From Malassezia japonica (Eukaryota > Basidiomycota > Malasseziomycetes > Malasseziales > Malasseziaceae), in contig NC_083374.1 in the NCBI RefSeq assembly GCF_029542785.1, positions 372,001 to 436,000 of the forward strand: a DNA stretch of 64,000 nt, written 5' to 3'. This document shows positions 48,815 to 59,014 of this stretch, piece by piece. A program made the translations under genes and the position numbers. Numbering within the stretch: position 1 is the first letter of the stretch; every line of letters begins with the position of its first letter. Below the pieces are notes generated by a model. It saw only the letters and a list, made by a program, of their open reading frames with translations, was not told where the DNA came from and searched no databases.

Positions 48815-51800
48815 CTATGCTTCTACATGCACCGCGAGCGGCGTACTCAAAAAGACGGTTGCGGCCTGCTCCGGCTCCTCGGGGAGGACTTCGGCGGTGG
48901 CACGCAACGCAAAGGTGCCCGCCGACAGGAAGCACAAGGAGCGGCGCACTGTTGCAGATGCGCCGGGCGCGAGCGGCGTCGGCTGCACGACACTGCTCCA
49001 GCTCCCGTCGGCGACCATCACCTGCGCAGCGGTATGCTCGGCGGCGCGCTGCTCGGCGTCAAATGCGGCCGCGGCTGTCGGCGCAAGGTGCAGACGCATA
49101 CGCAGCGGCGACTCGGTATGGTTCGTAATCGTGGCCGCGACGCCGACGAGGTCCTCGGCACGCACATGTGCATCGTCGAGCGCCAGCACGACCTGTACCT
49201 TTTGCTGCGAAAAGACGCGGATTTGGTCGACCGACGGCCACTGGCCGCGCAGCGAGATGGCGCCGCAGGTCGTAGTGTCCTTCCACTTTGCACGCACGCT
49301 CTCCAGGAGCGAGTTCCGTAGCCAGAACTGCGCATTGCACGCCGCTTGCATCTCGGGCGAGAGCTTGGTCTTGGCGACGACAAACTGCCGCGGCGACAAT
49401 TTTGGGATTGGGGCCTGGAGCGCTTCAGTCGCAAGACTCCGCTTGGCCATCGGCACAATGACACGCGCCATCGTCTGAGGCGCGACGATGCGCGAAACGT
49501 GCAGCGCAACGTCCGGCGCAGCGTCTACGTCCACCTCGGCCTCGAAGGCGTGCGGCGAGGGGTTGTGCAGGTCGAGGCTCAGCAGGAAACTCGCGCCGAG
49601 CTTTTGCGTGGCGCCCGTGAGCTGGCCCGCGAGGCGCTCGGCGCTCGAGGTGTCCACCTCGTGGAAGGCCATGGCCTTGCACTCGATGCTCGGCTGGATG
49701 GAGAGGGGCACCGGCACCTGGAGCGTGCGCAGCGAGAGGGCCGCGTCGTCTGCGCCTTGGGTGTTGCCATAGTACACCCGAATACTCGCCCATTCGCACG
49801 ACGCTTTGCCGCGCACGGTAAGATCGACGGTCGCCGTGCCGCGGGGCGGAATACGCAGCGCCGTCTGGGCGTCCTGTGCAACAGAGAGGACCGGCGCATA
49901 GAGCAGCTGCCACTCGAGCTCGTGCACGTCGCCGGCCAGCAGCCCGCTATCCGCAATCGCCGCGCGCACCGGCCCTTGCAGACTGTCGTCCAGCTCGAAA
50001 CGCACAAAGTCGATCGGCAGCGCGGAGCGGTTTGCGAGGCGGATGGGCAGCGTCGCCATCTGCCCGTCGCGCAGTGCCAGGGCGGTATTGAGTGTCGGGA
50101 GCGACACGTCGAGCATCGGCATCGGCGGCGAGACCTGGCATGTCGCGTACTTGGCCGCACTCGGGGCAAGGAGGGCGTCGACGCCGTCTGGCGTCCATGG
50201 CGGATGCTCTACATCGGCCGACGTGCCTTCCTCTTTTGCCGCGCCCGCGCCGGCGACGCGCGCCAAGAGGCGCACCGAGTGCCGCGCATCGAGCCCGGTG
50301 CTCTTTCCTCCTGCAGCCTCCTTTTTCTCGGACGCGACGCCGAGGCGGAGCGTATGCTCCTCGGCGCTCCACAGGACGACCGACACGCCTTCCACGGCGA
50401 GGGTACCGGCCGTTTTGGGAATCGCCTGCAGCTGGACAATGTGCAAAGCATTGGGCGGCACGAGCGTGCGCGCCGGCGGCGTATCCGCCTCGCCATCGAC
50501 GACGAGCGCAATGCGCTCCACCAGCAGCGGAATAGCCAAGGGATTGCGCAGCGTCACCTGCACATTCATCGGCTCGCCTGCAACGAGGTGCAGCATCTTG
50601 GGCTTGGTCGTCCGTGGTGTATTCCAAAAGAAAGGGTTCTGTACGCCGGCCGGAAGCGGCGCACCTTCTGCAGGCGGCGGCGGATCAAACACCGCGCGGC
50701 TGCGCACGACCGGTGTGAGCGCCGCCGGGAGTGGCTGGATTTCCATGGCGCTCAGCAAGTCGCGTGGTCCATAGTATCTCAGGATAAGCTCTGGCGCGGT
50801 GCGCCGCGCGAGCGGAACGACGCGGTGCAGGCCTTCGAGGAGCGCCGTCTGGTCGTGCGGCGCAAGGGACGCCTGAAAGTCGCGCAGGAGGAGCGTCGCA
50901 AAGTACGTCATCGAGACATAGTCGTTCAGCGCCTCGCTCTGCACGACGAGGTCCTTGAGCAGCTGCATCTGCAGCTGAGTCCATCCGAATGCGGGCTTGG
51001 CGAGCTGCGCCGCCTCGGCGCTCTGTGCGAGAGCCGGCAGGAGCGTCGACTGCGCTGCGGTGCCGCCGACGGCCGCCTCGAGCAGCGCGCCGTACTGCTC
51101 TGCACACACGCGGCGGCGCGCGCGCTCGAGAATGTGGCTGCTCGGCACATGGCGTACCGGCACGGTGAGCAGGTCGATGCCGTACGTGTCGCAGGCGAGC
51201 AGGCCCAGCACTAGCGCGGGGTTCATCGCCGCGTGCATCCCGTCCGACTCGCGCGCTGCTTCAAAGGCCGTGTCTGGTGCCGGCACACGCAGGCGGAGCG
51301 CCTCGTGCAGCAGCGTCTCGATCGACAGAGACTGCGACAGGGGCTCGCGCGCGCGGAACGAACGCGCAAGGAGCGACGCAACGACGCCTTCGAGCTGGCG
51401 CACGACGTGCGCGAGGCGCCGCTGGAAGCCGACGAGGCTCAGCAGCTTGGCGACCGAGCCGAGCACCGCGATCTGGTCTGCATCCGGCAGCGTGCGCAGC
51501 GCCGGCGTCAGTGCGCCGCACGCGGCGCTTGCAATCTCGTCGCGGTATACGCCCGAGTGCGCAGAGAGCTCGGTGTGCGGCGGCGTGCCGCTTGCGAGCG
51601 ACGGCGGCGTGCCGCCAAAGAGCATCTGGTCGAACGCCTCGCCGTTCCAGCCGCCCGACGCCCACAGCGCCAGGAGAAAGCGGCTGTACGCGAGCGACGC
51701 GCCCGCGTGCACAAGCGGCGGCGTGTAATCGCGCGGCGTCTCGTTCGTGACAAAGCGCAGCGACTCGAGCTGGACCTGCGGCGGGGCAAGGCACTTGGCG

Positions 51801-53044
51801 TAGACGGCCAGCGCAAGGGCGTACGCCTCTGCGATATCCTTCCACGCCAGTGATGGCACGATCGTCTCGCGCACGTCCTTCTCCTTGTCTTTGGGCTGCA
51901 GGAGCGTGAATGCGAGGCACGGCGCTTGGTCGTGCGCCGCGCCGCCGAGGCGCGCAACGAGCATGCGTGCAACGGCCCATCCTTCGAGTGCCGACGCGAA
52001 CCACACGGCGTCCTGGCCACCCGCCAGCGCGCGCTCGCGGCCCTGGAGCGTGAGGAGCGAGTCGTAGAGCTCGAGCGCGCTCCACAGGTCGCCGCTCAGC
52101 AGCGCGAGGTCGCCGCGCACCTTGGCGTGGCGTGCACTGCCGTGCGGCCCCGAGGTCGGGGGCGCGGTGCCCGGTGCGGCCTTGCGCTTGCTCAGTGCGC
52201 TAAACACCTTGGACGCGGCGCCCGGCGGGGGTGTGCTGGTCGACCCCTGTCGCGGTGGGAGCGGCGGCGCGTCGAGCGGCGTCTGTCCCCGCCCCCACGC
52301 GAGTGAGCTGCTCTTGTTCATCGCTGCGCGGATCGCGGGGCTCACCGAGTCAGTGAGTGTCTCGCGCGGCGTCTCGAGCGAGGTCCCCTCGAGTGCCGCG
52401 ACGAGCGTGTCGAGCTGGTCGAGCACCGCGCCGACGAGCTCGGCGAGCTGCGTGCGCAGGTAGAAGCGCACGTCCTTTGCGTCGCGGCGCACCGCCGGAA
52501 AGACAAACAGGCCTCCGTCGCGGCGCCCGCTGAACCCCGCCTGCTGCGGCTGGAACTCGGACGTGGCCTCGTCCGCGGCGAGCGTCGCCATGTCGCCGTC
52601 GCCCCTGACCTCGCGCGGATCCGCGTCAAACGCAAAGACGCGGTGCACGAGTGCATTGGGATGCTCGTTGCGCAGCAGCCCCGCGACGCGCGGCAGGTCC
52701 TGCGTGTACGCCGCGCGCTCGTCGTACGTCGTGAGGCCGAGCACGCCGAGCACTTGTCTGTGCAGCTGGAGCGGTGCGAGGTACGCGTGCCGCGGATCGT
52801 ACGACGTCACAAACTGTACATGCACCTCGCCCTGCTGGTGCAGCGGGCTGGAGGGGTACACGGACGACTTGGCACGCGGCACGTCGCGCAGGCGCAGGCA
52901 GTCGATGTTGCGCACGAACGACGCCCACTTTTCAAACTCGGCTACATCCAGTGGCGCAGCCGGCACCAAGAGGATCTTGATCTTGGCCGGCGTGCAGAAC
53001 GACGCGGTGCCCTGCGCGGCAAACGTCGGCGCGGTCGCCGCCAT
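48815..53044 (-). CDS. TRS120: TRAPP II complex subunit TRS120 (TRAPPC9)
   Basis: Subunit of the TRAPPII exchange factor for Ypt31/32 (Rab11) at the late Golgi. 1409 aa. Starts MAATAPTFAAQ and has the conserved opening TPAKIKILLVPAAPL followed by RNIDCLRLRDVPRAK. Mid-region repeats of helices include AWKDIAEAYALALAVYAKCL. The C-terminal half is rich in beta-sandwich-like segments (for example PFFWNTPRTTKPKMLHLVAG), as in Trs120/Trapp9. Single exon, the longest intronless gene here after the ABC transporter. The longer minus-strand frame to 53734 is rejected because it runs antisense into NOT4's end and lacks homology. Confidence 0.9.
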   Translation of the reverse strand: MAATAPTFAAQGTASFCTPAKIKILLVPAAPLDVAEFEKWASFVRNIDCLRLRDVPRAKSSVYPSSPLHQQGEVHVQFVTSYDPRHAYLAPLQLHRQVLGVLGLTTYDERAAYTQDLPRVAGLLRNEHPNALVHRVFAFDADPREVRGDGDMATLAADEATSEFQPQQAGFSGRRDGGLFVFPAVRRDAKDVRFYLRTQLAELVGAVLDQLDTLVAALEGTSLETPRETLTDSVSPAIRAAMNKSSSLAWGRGQTPLDAPPLPPRQGSTSTPPPGAASKVFSALSKRKAAPGTAPPTSGPHGSARHAKVRGDLALLSGDLWSALELYDSLLTLQGRERALAGGQDAVWFASALEGWAVARMLVARLGGAAHDQAPCLAFTLLQPKDKEKDVRETIVPSLAWKDIAEAYALALAVYAKCLAPPQVQLESLRFVTNETPRDYTPPLVHAGASLAYSRFLLALWASGGWNGEAFDQMLFGGTPPSLASGTPPHTELSAHSGVYRDEIASAACGALTPALRTLPDADQIAVLGSVAKLLSLVGFQRRLAHVVRQLEGVVASLLARSFRAREPLSQSLSIETLLHEALRLRVPAPDTAFEAARESDGMHAAMNPALVLGLLACDTYGIDLLTVPVRHVPSSHILERARRRVCAEQYGALLEAAVGGTAAQSTLLPALAQSAEAAQLAKPAFGWTQLQMQLLKDLVVQSEALNDYVSMTYFATLLLRDFQASLAPHDQTALLEGLHRVVPLARRTAPELILRYYGPRDLLSAMEIQPLPAALTPVVRSRAVFDPPPPAEGAPLPAGVQNPFFWNTPRTTKPKMLHLVAGEPMNVQVTLRNPLAIPLLVERIALVVDGEADTPPARTLVPPNALHIVQLQAIPKTAGTLAVEGVSVVLWSAEEHTLRLGVASEKKEAAGGKSTGLDARHSVRLLARVAGAGAAKEEGTSADVEHPPWTPDGVDALLAPSAAKYATCQVSPPMPMLDVSLPTLNTALALRDGQMATLPIRLANRSALPIDFVRFELDDSLQGPVRAAIADSGLLAGDVHELEWQLLYAPVLSVAQDAQTALRIPPRGTATVDLTVRGKASCEWASIRVYYGNTQGADDAALSLRTLQVPVPLSIQPSIECKAMAFHEVDTSSAERLAGQLTGATQKLGASFLLSLDLHNPSPHAFEAEVDVDAAPDVALHVSRIVAPQTMARVIVPMAKRSLATEALQAPIPKLSPRQFVVAKTKLSPEMQAACNAQFWLRNSLLESVRAKWKDTTTCGAISLRGQWPSVDQIRVFSQQKVQVVLALDDAHVRAEDLVGVAATITNHTESPLRMRLHLAPTAAAAFDAEQRAAEHTAAQVMVADGSWSSVVQPTPLAPGASATVRRSLCFLSAGTFALRATAEVLPEEPEQAATVFLSTPLAVHVEA

Positions 53045-53120
53045 GACGACGGTGGGGAACCCGATCCCCTCCCGATCCCGATCGATCAAATGCCCTGGGG
53101 AAGTACGCACAAGGGCTATG

Positions 53121-55182
53121 CTATGTAGAGGTCGGCGCGGGGCCGTACGCGTCGGGCTTGGCGCCCGGCGTGCCGAGCAGCTGCGCGAGGAGCAGGCCCG
53201 TGGCGCGGTTCGGCTGCGCGCCGCTCGGCGCAAGGCCAGGCGGCGGCGGCGTGTACGACACCGGGCCGTCGCGGCTCGGCGTGCGGCTCGGCGTGCGGCT
53301 CGGCGTACGCACCTCGCCAAGGCCCGGCGGAGCGTGCGCCACGCGCTCGTCCCCTGGCTGGTCCTGGATGCGGCGCAGGAGCGCGAGGAGCGACTGCGAG
53401 TCCGCGCCCGGCTGCCGGCCGAGTTTGGCGCGCGCGTCGTGCTGGGGCGACTCGGTGGCCTCCTGCAGCTGCCGCGCGCGCGCGGCGAGGAGCGCGGCGG
53501 CGGCCGAGCGCTGCTCCTCTGGCGCGCGCTCGGGCTCGTCGGCGCGCCGCGGCCAGAGCTCGGTGCGTGGGCGCGCGGCCTGCTGCTGCAGGCGCCAGAG
53601 CGCGTCCGGCGCCATGCGCGGCGTCTCGTACTCGGTCGCGGCCTCGTGCACGTCTGTATCAAAGGGGTTAAAGGACCCCTGATACGGCGTGTACACCGGC
53701 GCGTCGCCCTCGTCGATGCGGACGTCCGACGCAAACGCGGGCGTGAGCGAGGTCATGGACGAGCTCGCCACGTCCGGCATCGCGGGGAGGTGGAAGGAAA
53801 AGTCGCCGTCGCTGAACGACGCGAGCGTCCAGTCAAAGTCGGGAAAGACGCTCGGCTGCTCGCGTGCGTCCTGGCGGCGCGCGTGCAGGTCGTCGATGAG
53901 GCGTTGTGCGTTGGCCGAGGGCTTGTACACGTACTCGTCCTCGTCCTCGTCCTCGTCCTCGCCCTGCGGCGGCTCGTCCTTGCGCGCCTTGTCCTTCGCC
54001 GCCTTGGGTGCAGGGCGCGGCGACTCGGGCGCGGGCGTCGCAGCCTTGGCTTTCGGCGTGGGCGTCGCGCGCGCGGGCGTCGCGGCCTTGACCTTGGGCG
54101 ACTCTTTTTGCGCGGCGAGCGACGGGAAAGCGCTCGCGTCGCGCACCGTCTCGGGGCCGACTGGCTTGCCCGACGCCCAGAGCGCGGTGCGCGGCAGCGC
54201 CGAGCCCTCGCCGCCGTCCGACTGGTTCGCCGCGTTCTCTGCCTGCACTTTTTTGGTGATGGGGTTCAAATGCATCGACGCGGGCTTGATCTTGTGCTCC
54301 GTGTCCTTGGCGGCGTGGCGTAGCGTCGCGAGGTCCTCTTTGGTAAACGAGTCGGCCTCCTCGCCCGGCTCGTGCAGGTAGGTGCAGCCGGGGTTTGAGC
54401 ACGGCAAATTCCGCAGGTAGGCCGTGCAGTACTTGGTCGTGCCGTAGCTCGCACGGATGATGCGCCCCCCTGGCTCCTTGCTGCCATCGATCGCGACAAT
54501 GGCGCGCGCCGCGTCCTCCTTGTTCTGGTAAGTGACGTACACGCCGATCGACGGGTCGTGCCCGTTGCCAAACTTGTGCGTGGACATGCGCTTCGAGATG
54601 AGAATCTTGGCCACGCGCCCGTACTGCCCAAAGTAGTCGGCGCTCTTCAATGTGGGAATAAACTCTTCCCGCGCAAACTTGGGCGAGAGCCCGACGACGT
54701 ACACGAGGTTCTTTTGGACGACGCGCATGTTGGACAGGTGCTTGCGGTTCGTCGCCTCCATCTCCTTCTTTTCGCGCTCGCGGTTTTTCTTTGCATTCGT
54801 TAAGAGCAGGATTCTGCGTTAGCACAACGACCTACTCTTCGGTGGACATCGCCTTGAACTCGATTGCCTGGTCCGAGTACTTGCGCCGGCACGCGGGACA
54901 CCGTCCGTTCAAATTCTGCTTGATATGGTGCCAGCAGAACCGACAGATCTGGTACCCACACGGACACGGCTTAAAGTTGGCGTCGGAAATGTCAATCTCT
55001 TCCAAACACAGAGGGCACTCCATTTCATCCTGCGTAAGACCAAACACGTACGCCCTCGTCCGACCAGTAGGTATCCTGCGCCCGGCTGTCTTTGGCTGAT
55101 ATTAGTCATGCAACGTACCGTGCTCACCACCTCCCACTGCCTGCGCCGCATGGGCCGGCGATGGATTGGTTCGTCGTACCAT
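53121..55182 (-). CDS. NOT4: CCR4-NOT E3 ubiquitin ligase subunit NOT4, four exons
   Basis: RING E3 of the CCR4-NOT complex, acting in mRNA decay and ribosome quality control. 664 aa. Exons 55119-55182, 55052-55095 (44 nt), 54836-55029 and 53121-54813; introns of 23, 22 and 22 nt. Starts MVRRTNPSPAH; then DTYWSDEGDEMECPLCLEE, a C4C4 RING (CPLC, CPCGYQIC, CRFC, CPAC), a basic linker KKNREREKKEME, an RRM (NLVYVVGLSPKF) and a C3H1 finger (CTAYLRNLPCSNPGCTYLH). The C-terminal half is low-complexity. Only the 3' exon is visible as a long ORF. Confidence 0.94.
53272..53307 (-). repeat. Three tandem 12-bp repeats in the NOT4 coding region
   Basis: Unit CGGCTCGGCGTG on the plus strand, last copy ending TA. 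On the coding strand they specify three TPSR repeats in the disordered C-terminal part of NOT4. In frame. Confidence 0.9.
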
Positions 55183-55250
55183 CGTACCCACGGCGCGCCG
55201 TCGTTCGCGACAAGGAGCGACCTGCACTCTTTGCAAATGTCGGCCGAAGC

Positions 55251-55256
55251 CACGTG
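55251..55256. promoter_or_regulatory. CACGTG palindrome in bidirectional promoter (NOT4 / VPS55)
   Basis: GCCACGTGGC, 69 bp from the NOT4 ATG (55182) and 13 bp from the VPS55 ATG (55269). Confidence 0.6.
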
Positions 55257-55268
55257 GCCTTATCCACC

Positions 55269-55725
55269 ATGGCTGGCGGGATCCACAGTACGTGGGGAAA
55301 CTGACGCAGCGGTGATCTTTCTGTCATTTGCGCTTGCGCTCGGCTTCTTGCTGGTGATTTTATCGTGTGCGCTATGGTCAAACTGGATGCCGTTCTGGTC
55401 GAGTACGTGTATTTTTGTTTTTCTTACGCAGCCGTCGCCTTCGTGCTGGCCCCTGCGCCGAACGCGCTCTTTGGCGGCCTCGCGGGCGCGGATTCCTTCT
55501 CCGACTTTAACAAGTAGGTGACGTGGCTGACACAGTGCCTACATCGACTTTGGAAACTTTCTCACAGGCATGCTGCTCATGACCGGCGTCGCACTGCCGA
55601 TCATGCTCGCACACACCGATATTATCGCGCCGGCCGCGGCAGGCCTCTCGCTCGCGGGCGGCACGCTTGTGTACGGCACCATGGTCGTGTACGCGGCCTT
55701 TTTCCATACCCCCGATGATATCTAG
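55269..55725 (+). CDS. VPS55: VPS55/LEPROT-family endosomal membrane protein, four exons
   Basis: Small four-helix protein acting with Vps68 in late endosome to vacuole transport. 127 aa. Exons 55269-55287 (19 nt), 55310-55402, 55432-55513 and 55536-55725; introns of 22, 29 and 22 nt. The spliced protein starts MAGGIHTVIFLSFALALGF and continues LSCALWSNWMPFWSTVAFVL, APAPNALFGG and DFGNFLTGMLLMTGVALPIM, the Vps55 pattern. The last helix ends AAFFHTPDDI. No long ORF covers it. Its TAG at 55723-55725 directly abuts the stop of the convergent DUF155 gene. Confidence 0.93.
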
Positions 55726-57142
55726 CTACGGAGTGTCCGTGAGGAAGCGCCACACGGCCGTCGGCGTCGGCACGTACTCGTCGCTGATGAGCGCCATACC
55801 CACTTCAAAGGCGATGAGGTAGATAATGATGAGCTCCATGCGGTGACTCGACTCCTCGGTAAGCAGCGCACGCAGGACCTCGAGCAGGTTCTCGCAGTGG
55901 TTCAGCTTCTCGTTCAGCGCCTCGAATCGGGGCTGGATATCGAGCGCAGTACAGGTACTGCGGTAGAGCGCTGCGTTAGTCTCGATACGTACTCTCCATC
56001 CGGCTGTTTTCCCAGTAGAGCTCGGGGTCGTCGATAAAGTTGTCGCGGTCGAGGTTCACACGCTGCCGCAGACGCAGCAGCGTGCCGAGCTTGCGGATGA
56101 CTTCGCGGCGGCCAAGGGGGACCTTGCCCCCGGCCTCGAGCTGCGAGGGAATCGGCGAAACACTCGCGAGGTACTCGGACAGCGCCGCCTCTTGCACAGA
56201 CAGGCGCGCAGACGCCGCGACACCTTGCGAGAACGCGAGGCGCGACTGCAGCGTAAAGGACGGCGACGTCTTTTTCGACGCCTCGCTCTCGGCAGCGAGC
56301 GCAAGGGGAAGCGAGCTGCGCGCGGCGCCGTTCGGCGGCTGGCCGACGACGACCAAGTCGCCGACCACACGCGTCGTCTCGTTCGGCAGGTGCACGTACT
56401 CCATCGCCTCGTCACCGGCAACGGTATACCGCTCGCCTTCCACGGGCACGTTGCCGCCGCGGATGACCTTGTCGTAAAAGGCAGAGTGCATCTCGGGCGT
56501 CATGCCCCACGTAACAAAGCAGCCCGAACGGAATACGAATACGCTGCCGCTTCCTGCCTGCGCGGACGGCTTGGGCGGCGGCCAGGTCGGAATATAGATC
56601 ACTTCGCGGTCCTCGAGCCAGCGCCAGGTATCGGGCAGGCGGCCGCTGCTCAGCAGCACGTCAAAGTTGTACGACTGGGCGGTGGCGAGCGCCGCGACCT
56701 CGGGCAGATGCGACGAATGCTGCGCCGACAGGGGGAGCGCAGATGCAAGCTCGGCATCGTCCCACCCGCTCGCGGTCGGCTGCACCGGGGGGAGGGGGGG
56801 CTCCAGGCCGCTTTCCTGCGCCACTTGCTCACGCAGCGCTTTGCTCGCCTGTGCAAGCGCTTTGGCCTTGGCGACCGGCAGACGCGCACGGCGCAGCGCA
56901 TGCGCAGACGCGTTCTGCGCACTGCGGGGGGCCTCGGGGGGGGAGCTAATAAATCCTTTGTCTTCTAGGAATCTTCGAAAGTCGGGGTTTGCACGCACGT
57001 TGCGCAGCGACTTGGAGCGCTTCTTTTCCGAGTACATGCGCATCGGAACGGCAGGCGCAATGGTAAAGGAGGGCGAGACGAGCGAGACCCGCTGCGTACG
57101 CAGCGCGGCGCGTACGCCATTCCGGACGAGGGGGAGCGTCAT
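55726..57142 (-). CDS. DUF155 (RMND1/RMD1-type) mitochondrial protein, two exons
   Basis: Relatives (human RMND1, yeast Rmd1/Rmd8 group) are membrane proteins, RMND1 supporting mitochondrial translation. 464 aa. Exons 55993-57142 and 55726-55970; 22-nt intron (GTACGT, CTAAC). Basic leader MTLPLVRNGVRAALRTQRVS. DUF155 core with VFVFRSGCFVTWGM and FSQGVAASARLSVQEAALS. C-terminal helix and membrane segment MELIIIYLIAFEVGMALI lie in exon 2. ATG 57142 chosen; the frame extends only to a GTG at 57175. Subfamily is not settled. Confidence 0.88.
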
Positions 57143-57223
57143 CAGTCGAAAGACAACGCGAGATTGATTAGTCACGTTGTGCTTGGGCCATCACAAATTA
57201 AATGCGGCCGAGCCACTCGGCCT

Positions 57224-58102
57224 CTACGGGCGGTGCGTGTCGCGGGCGTACGCAAGGAACGCGTCATAGGTCCATGTATGTAGCCATCCATTGTCGGATG
57301 CACGCGCCGCGTCGACCTTGCTCGGATGCGGCCAGGGGGGGCGCGCGCCGTGGCCATGCAGGGCCAGTGCGACCTGCGAGGGCTTCGACGCGCCTTGTTG
57401 GCCAGGCGGAAGCACAATCTCGACAAACTGCACGTCGTCGATCGCCTGGCCGCGTACGCGCAGCTGCAGCGGATCCTCCCAGAACGCGACCTCGATACTC
57501 TGAAAGTCGCATCCGAGGCCTTCGCCGATGCTTTTCGTATACGCCTCCTTGTACGTCCATACGTCCATGAGCCGCTGCAGTATGGCTGCGTCGTCGCTCG
57601 CCGCCAAGACGTACTGTTTTTCAGGCGGCGCCATGGACTGCTCCATCGTGCGGCAGAACGATGCGCTGCTGTCCTCAAACGACGGCAGCGCGACCTCCAT
57701 CACGTCAATGCCGACGCGCACGCCGCTGTGCCGGCACACGGCCATGACGACCCAGTCGCCGTCGTGCGTCAGGTTGTAGTCGATATACGTCCCATTGGTC
57801 TCGAGGTACGGCCGCCCGCCGCTTGCGGTGCGCACCGCAACCTCGCTCCACGCAATCCCATGCGTTGCGCAGTACACACGCGGCAAGAGGCGCGCAATGA
57901 GCGAGCGCACACGGTCGACCGCACGCAGGTACTGCTGCACCTTGGCGTACCCCTCTGGGTCGTACGGCTGGACGAGCGCCGCGGCGTCCCTATCGAATTC
58001 GCGCGTGTGCTCGTCGCTATGTCGTGCCCCCCGCGCATCCACGCGCGTGTACGGCAGCGCGTTCCACGCCGAGACGTCCACCGCCCAGACGTCGACCGAC
58101 AT
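57224..58102 (-). CDS. 4'-phosphopantetheinyl transferase, Sfp/LYS5 type
   Basis: Activates carrier proteins by adding phosphopantetheine, for example Lys2 aminoadipate reductase or other carriers. 292 aa. Motifs: GGRPYLE, NLTHDGDWV (P2-like), VGIDVMEV (Mg ligands) and WTYKEAYTKSIGEGL (WxxKEA signature). ATG 58102 (MSVDVWAVDV) chosen; an in-frame GTG lies 3 codons upstream. Only 8 bp separate this start from the stop of the upstream same-strand NSRP1-like gene, so its promoter must lie inside that gene or the two share a transcript. Confidence 0.92.
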   Translation of the reverse strand: MSVDVWAVDVSAWNALPYTRVDARGARHSDEHTREFDRDAAALVQPYDPEGYAKVQQYLRAVDRVRSLIARLLPRVYCATHGIAWSEVAVRTASGGRPYLETNGTYIDYNLTHDGDWVVMAVCRHSGVRVGIDVMEVALPSFEDSSASFCRTMEQSMAPPEKQYVLAASDDAAILQRLMDVWTYKEAYTKSIGEGLGCDFQSIEVAFWEDPLQLRVRGQAIDDVQFVEIVLPPGQQGASKPSQVALALHGHGARPPWPHPSKVDAARASDNGWLHTWTYDAFLAYARDTHRP

Positions 58103-58110
58103 GGCCTCCA

Positions 58111-58950
58111 CTAAGAATCGCCCATCAATTTCGCAAGCAGCTCCTCCTCCATGAGCTGCGAGCGCTTGGCGCGTGACGAGGCCGGCTGTTGCTCCTCCTC
58201 CTTCTCCTCCGGCTCCTTTCGCTTGAGTACATTTAGTCCCGTAGAGAGCAGCTCGCGCTTGTCCACGATCTGGTTGTCCTCGTTGAGCTCCACGTGCCGC
58301 CCTTGCTGGGCGGCCTGTGCGGCGCGCTCCTTGTCCGAGACTTCTTCAGGCTTTTCCTCGACGTGGATGTCATCGTTGGCGAGTGCCTCGAGGGCCGCCT
58401 GCCGCTTTTCGCTCTCGTCCTTGAGCATGCGCTGGTGGAAGGAGGCGACGCCGCGGTTCTTTTGGCGCTCACGCGCCTCGACGACGCGCTCTTCCTCCTC
58501 TGCGCGCCGCAGCTCCTCCTGCTGCTCCTTGTAGGCCGACGTGACAAACGCCTCCTTGCCCGCGTACGCGTCGCCCTCCGCCTCGCGCTCGCGCTGGATC
58601 ATCTTGGACTCGGCGCGCAGGCGATCGCGCTCGCGGATCTCGGCGGCGTGCATAAACGAGCTCATGTACTTGGACTTGCGCCCCTTGTCTGCCTCTTTGT
58701 TCGCGGCCTTGAGCTGCTGCTCGACGGCCTTCATCTTATCGTACACGCCGTCGTAGTCAAACGCGCTCGCGTCGACTTTCTCGGCCTCTTCTTGCTGCCG
58801 CCGCGCGGCTTTTGACAAGGGCGCCGGCGCGCGCGTGCTCGGCTGCGGCGCGTCCTCCTCATCGTCTGCGTCAAACGCGCGCGGCGCCGCTTTCGGCGCC
58901 GCGGGTGCCTTGGGCTTCGCGAGGGAAAAGGCGACTTTTCCCCGCTCCAT
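58111..58950 (-). CDS. NSRP1/CCDC55-like (DUF2040) coiled-coil protein
   Basis: 279 aa. Human NSRP1 is a nuclear speckle protein affecting alternative splicing (family knowledge); the fungal role is inferred. Features: basic Ala/Pro N-tail, KVDASAFDYDGVYDKMK (DUF2040 start), RKSKYMSSFMHAAEIRERDR, GKEAFVTSAYKEQQEELR, then a long Glu/Arg/Lys coiled coil (about 80-200) and a highly charged C-terminus. Intronless, ATG 58950. Divergent from the first M13 peptidase over 64 bp, the only bidirectional gap here without CACGTG. Confidence 0.85.
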   Translation of the reverse strand: MERGKVAFSLAKPKAPAAPKAAPRAFDADDEEDAPQPSTRAPAPLSKAARRQQEEAEKVDASAFDYDGVYDKMKAVEQQLKAANKEADKGRKSKYMSSFMHAAEIRERDRLRAESKMIQREREAEGDAYAGKEAFVTSAYKEQQEELRRAEEEERVVEARERQKNRGVASFHQRMLKDESEKRQAALEALANDDIHVEEKPEEVSDKERAAQAAQQGRHVELNEDNQIVDKRELLSTGLNVLKRKEPEEKEEEQQPASSRAKRSQLMEEELLAKLMGDS

Positions 58951-59014
58951 CGTGGCGCTCGGAAATTAATCGGCTGCTTATTTCGGCATCGGCATCGGGA
59001 TCGTATCGACGACC

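Noticed and set aside
53045..53734. Extension of the TRS120 frame to 1639 codons
   Set aside because: The extra N-terminal part is antisense-like Arg/Ser/Thr-rich sequence overlapping the end of NOT4; the family start motif follows the ATG at 53044.
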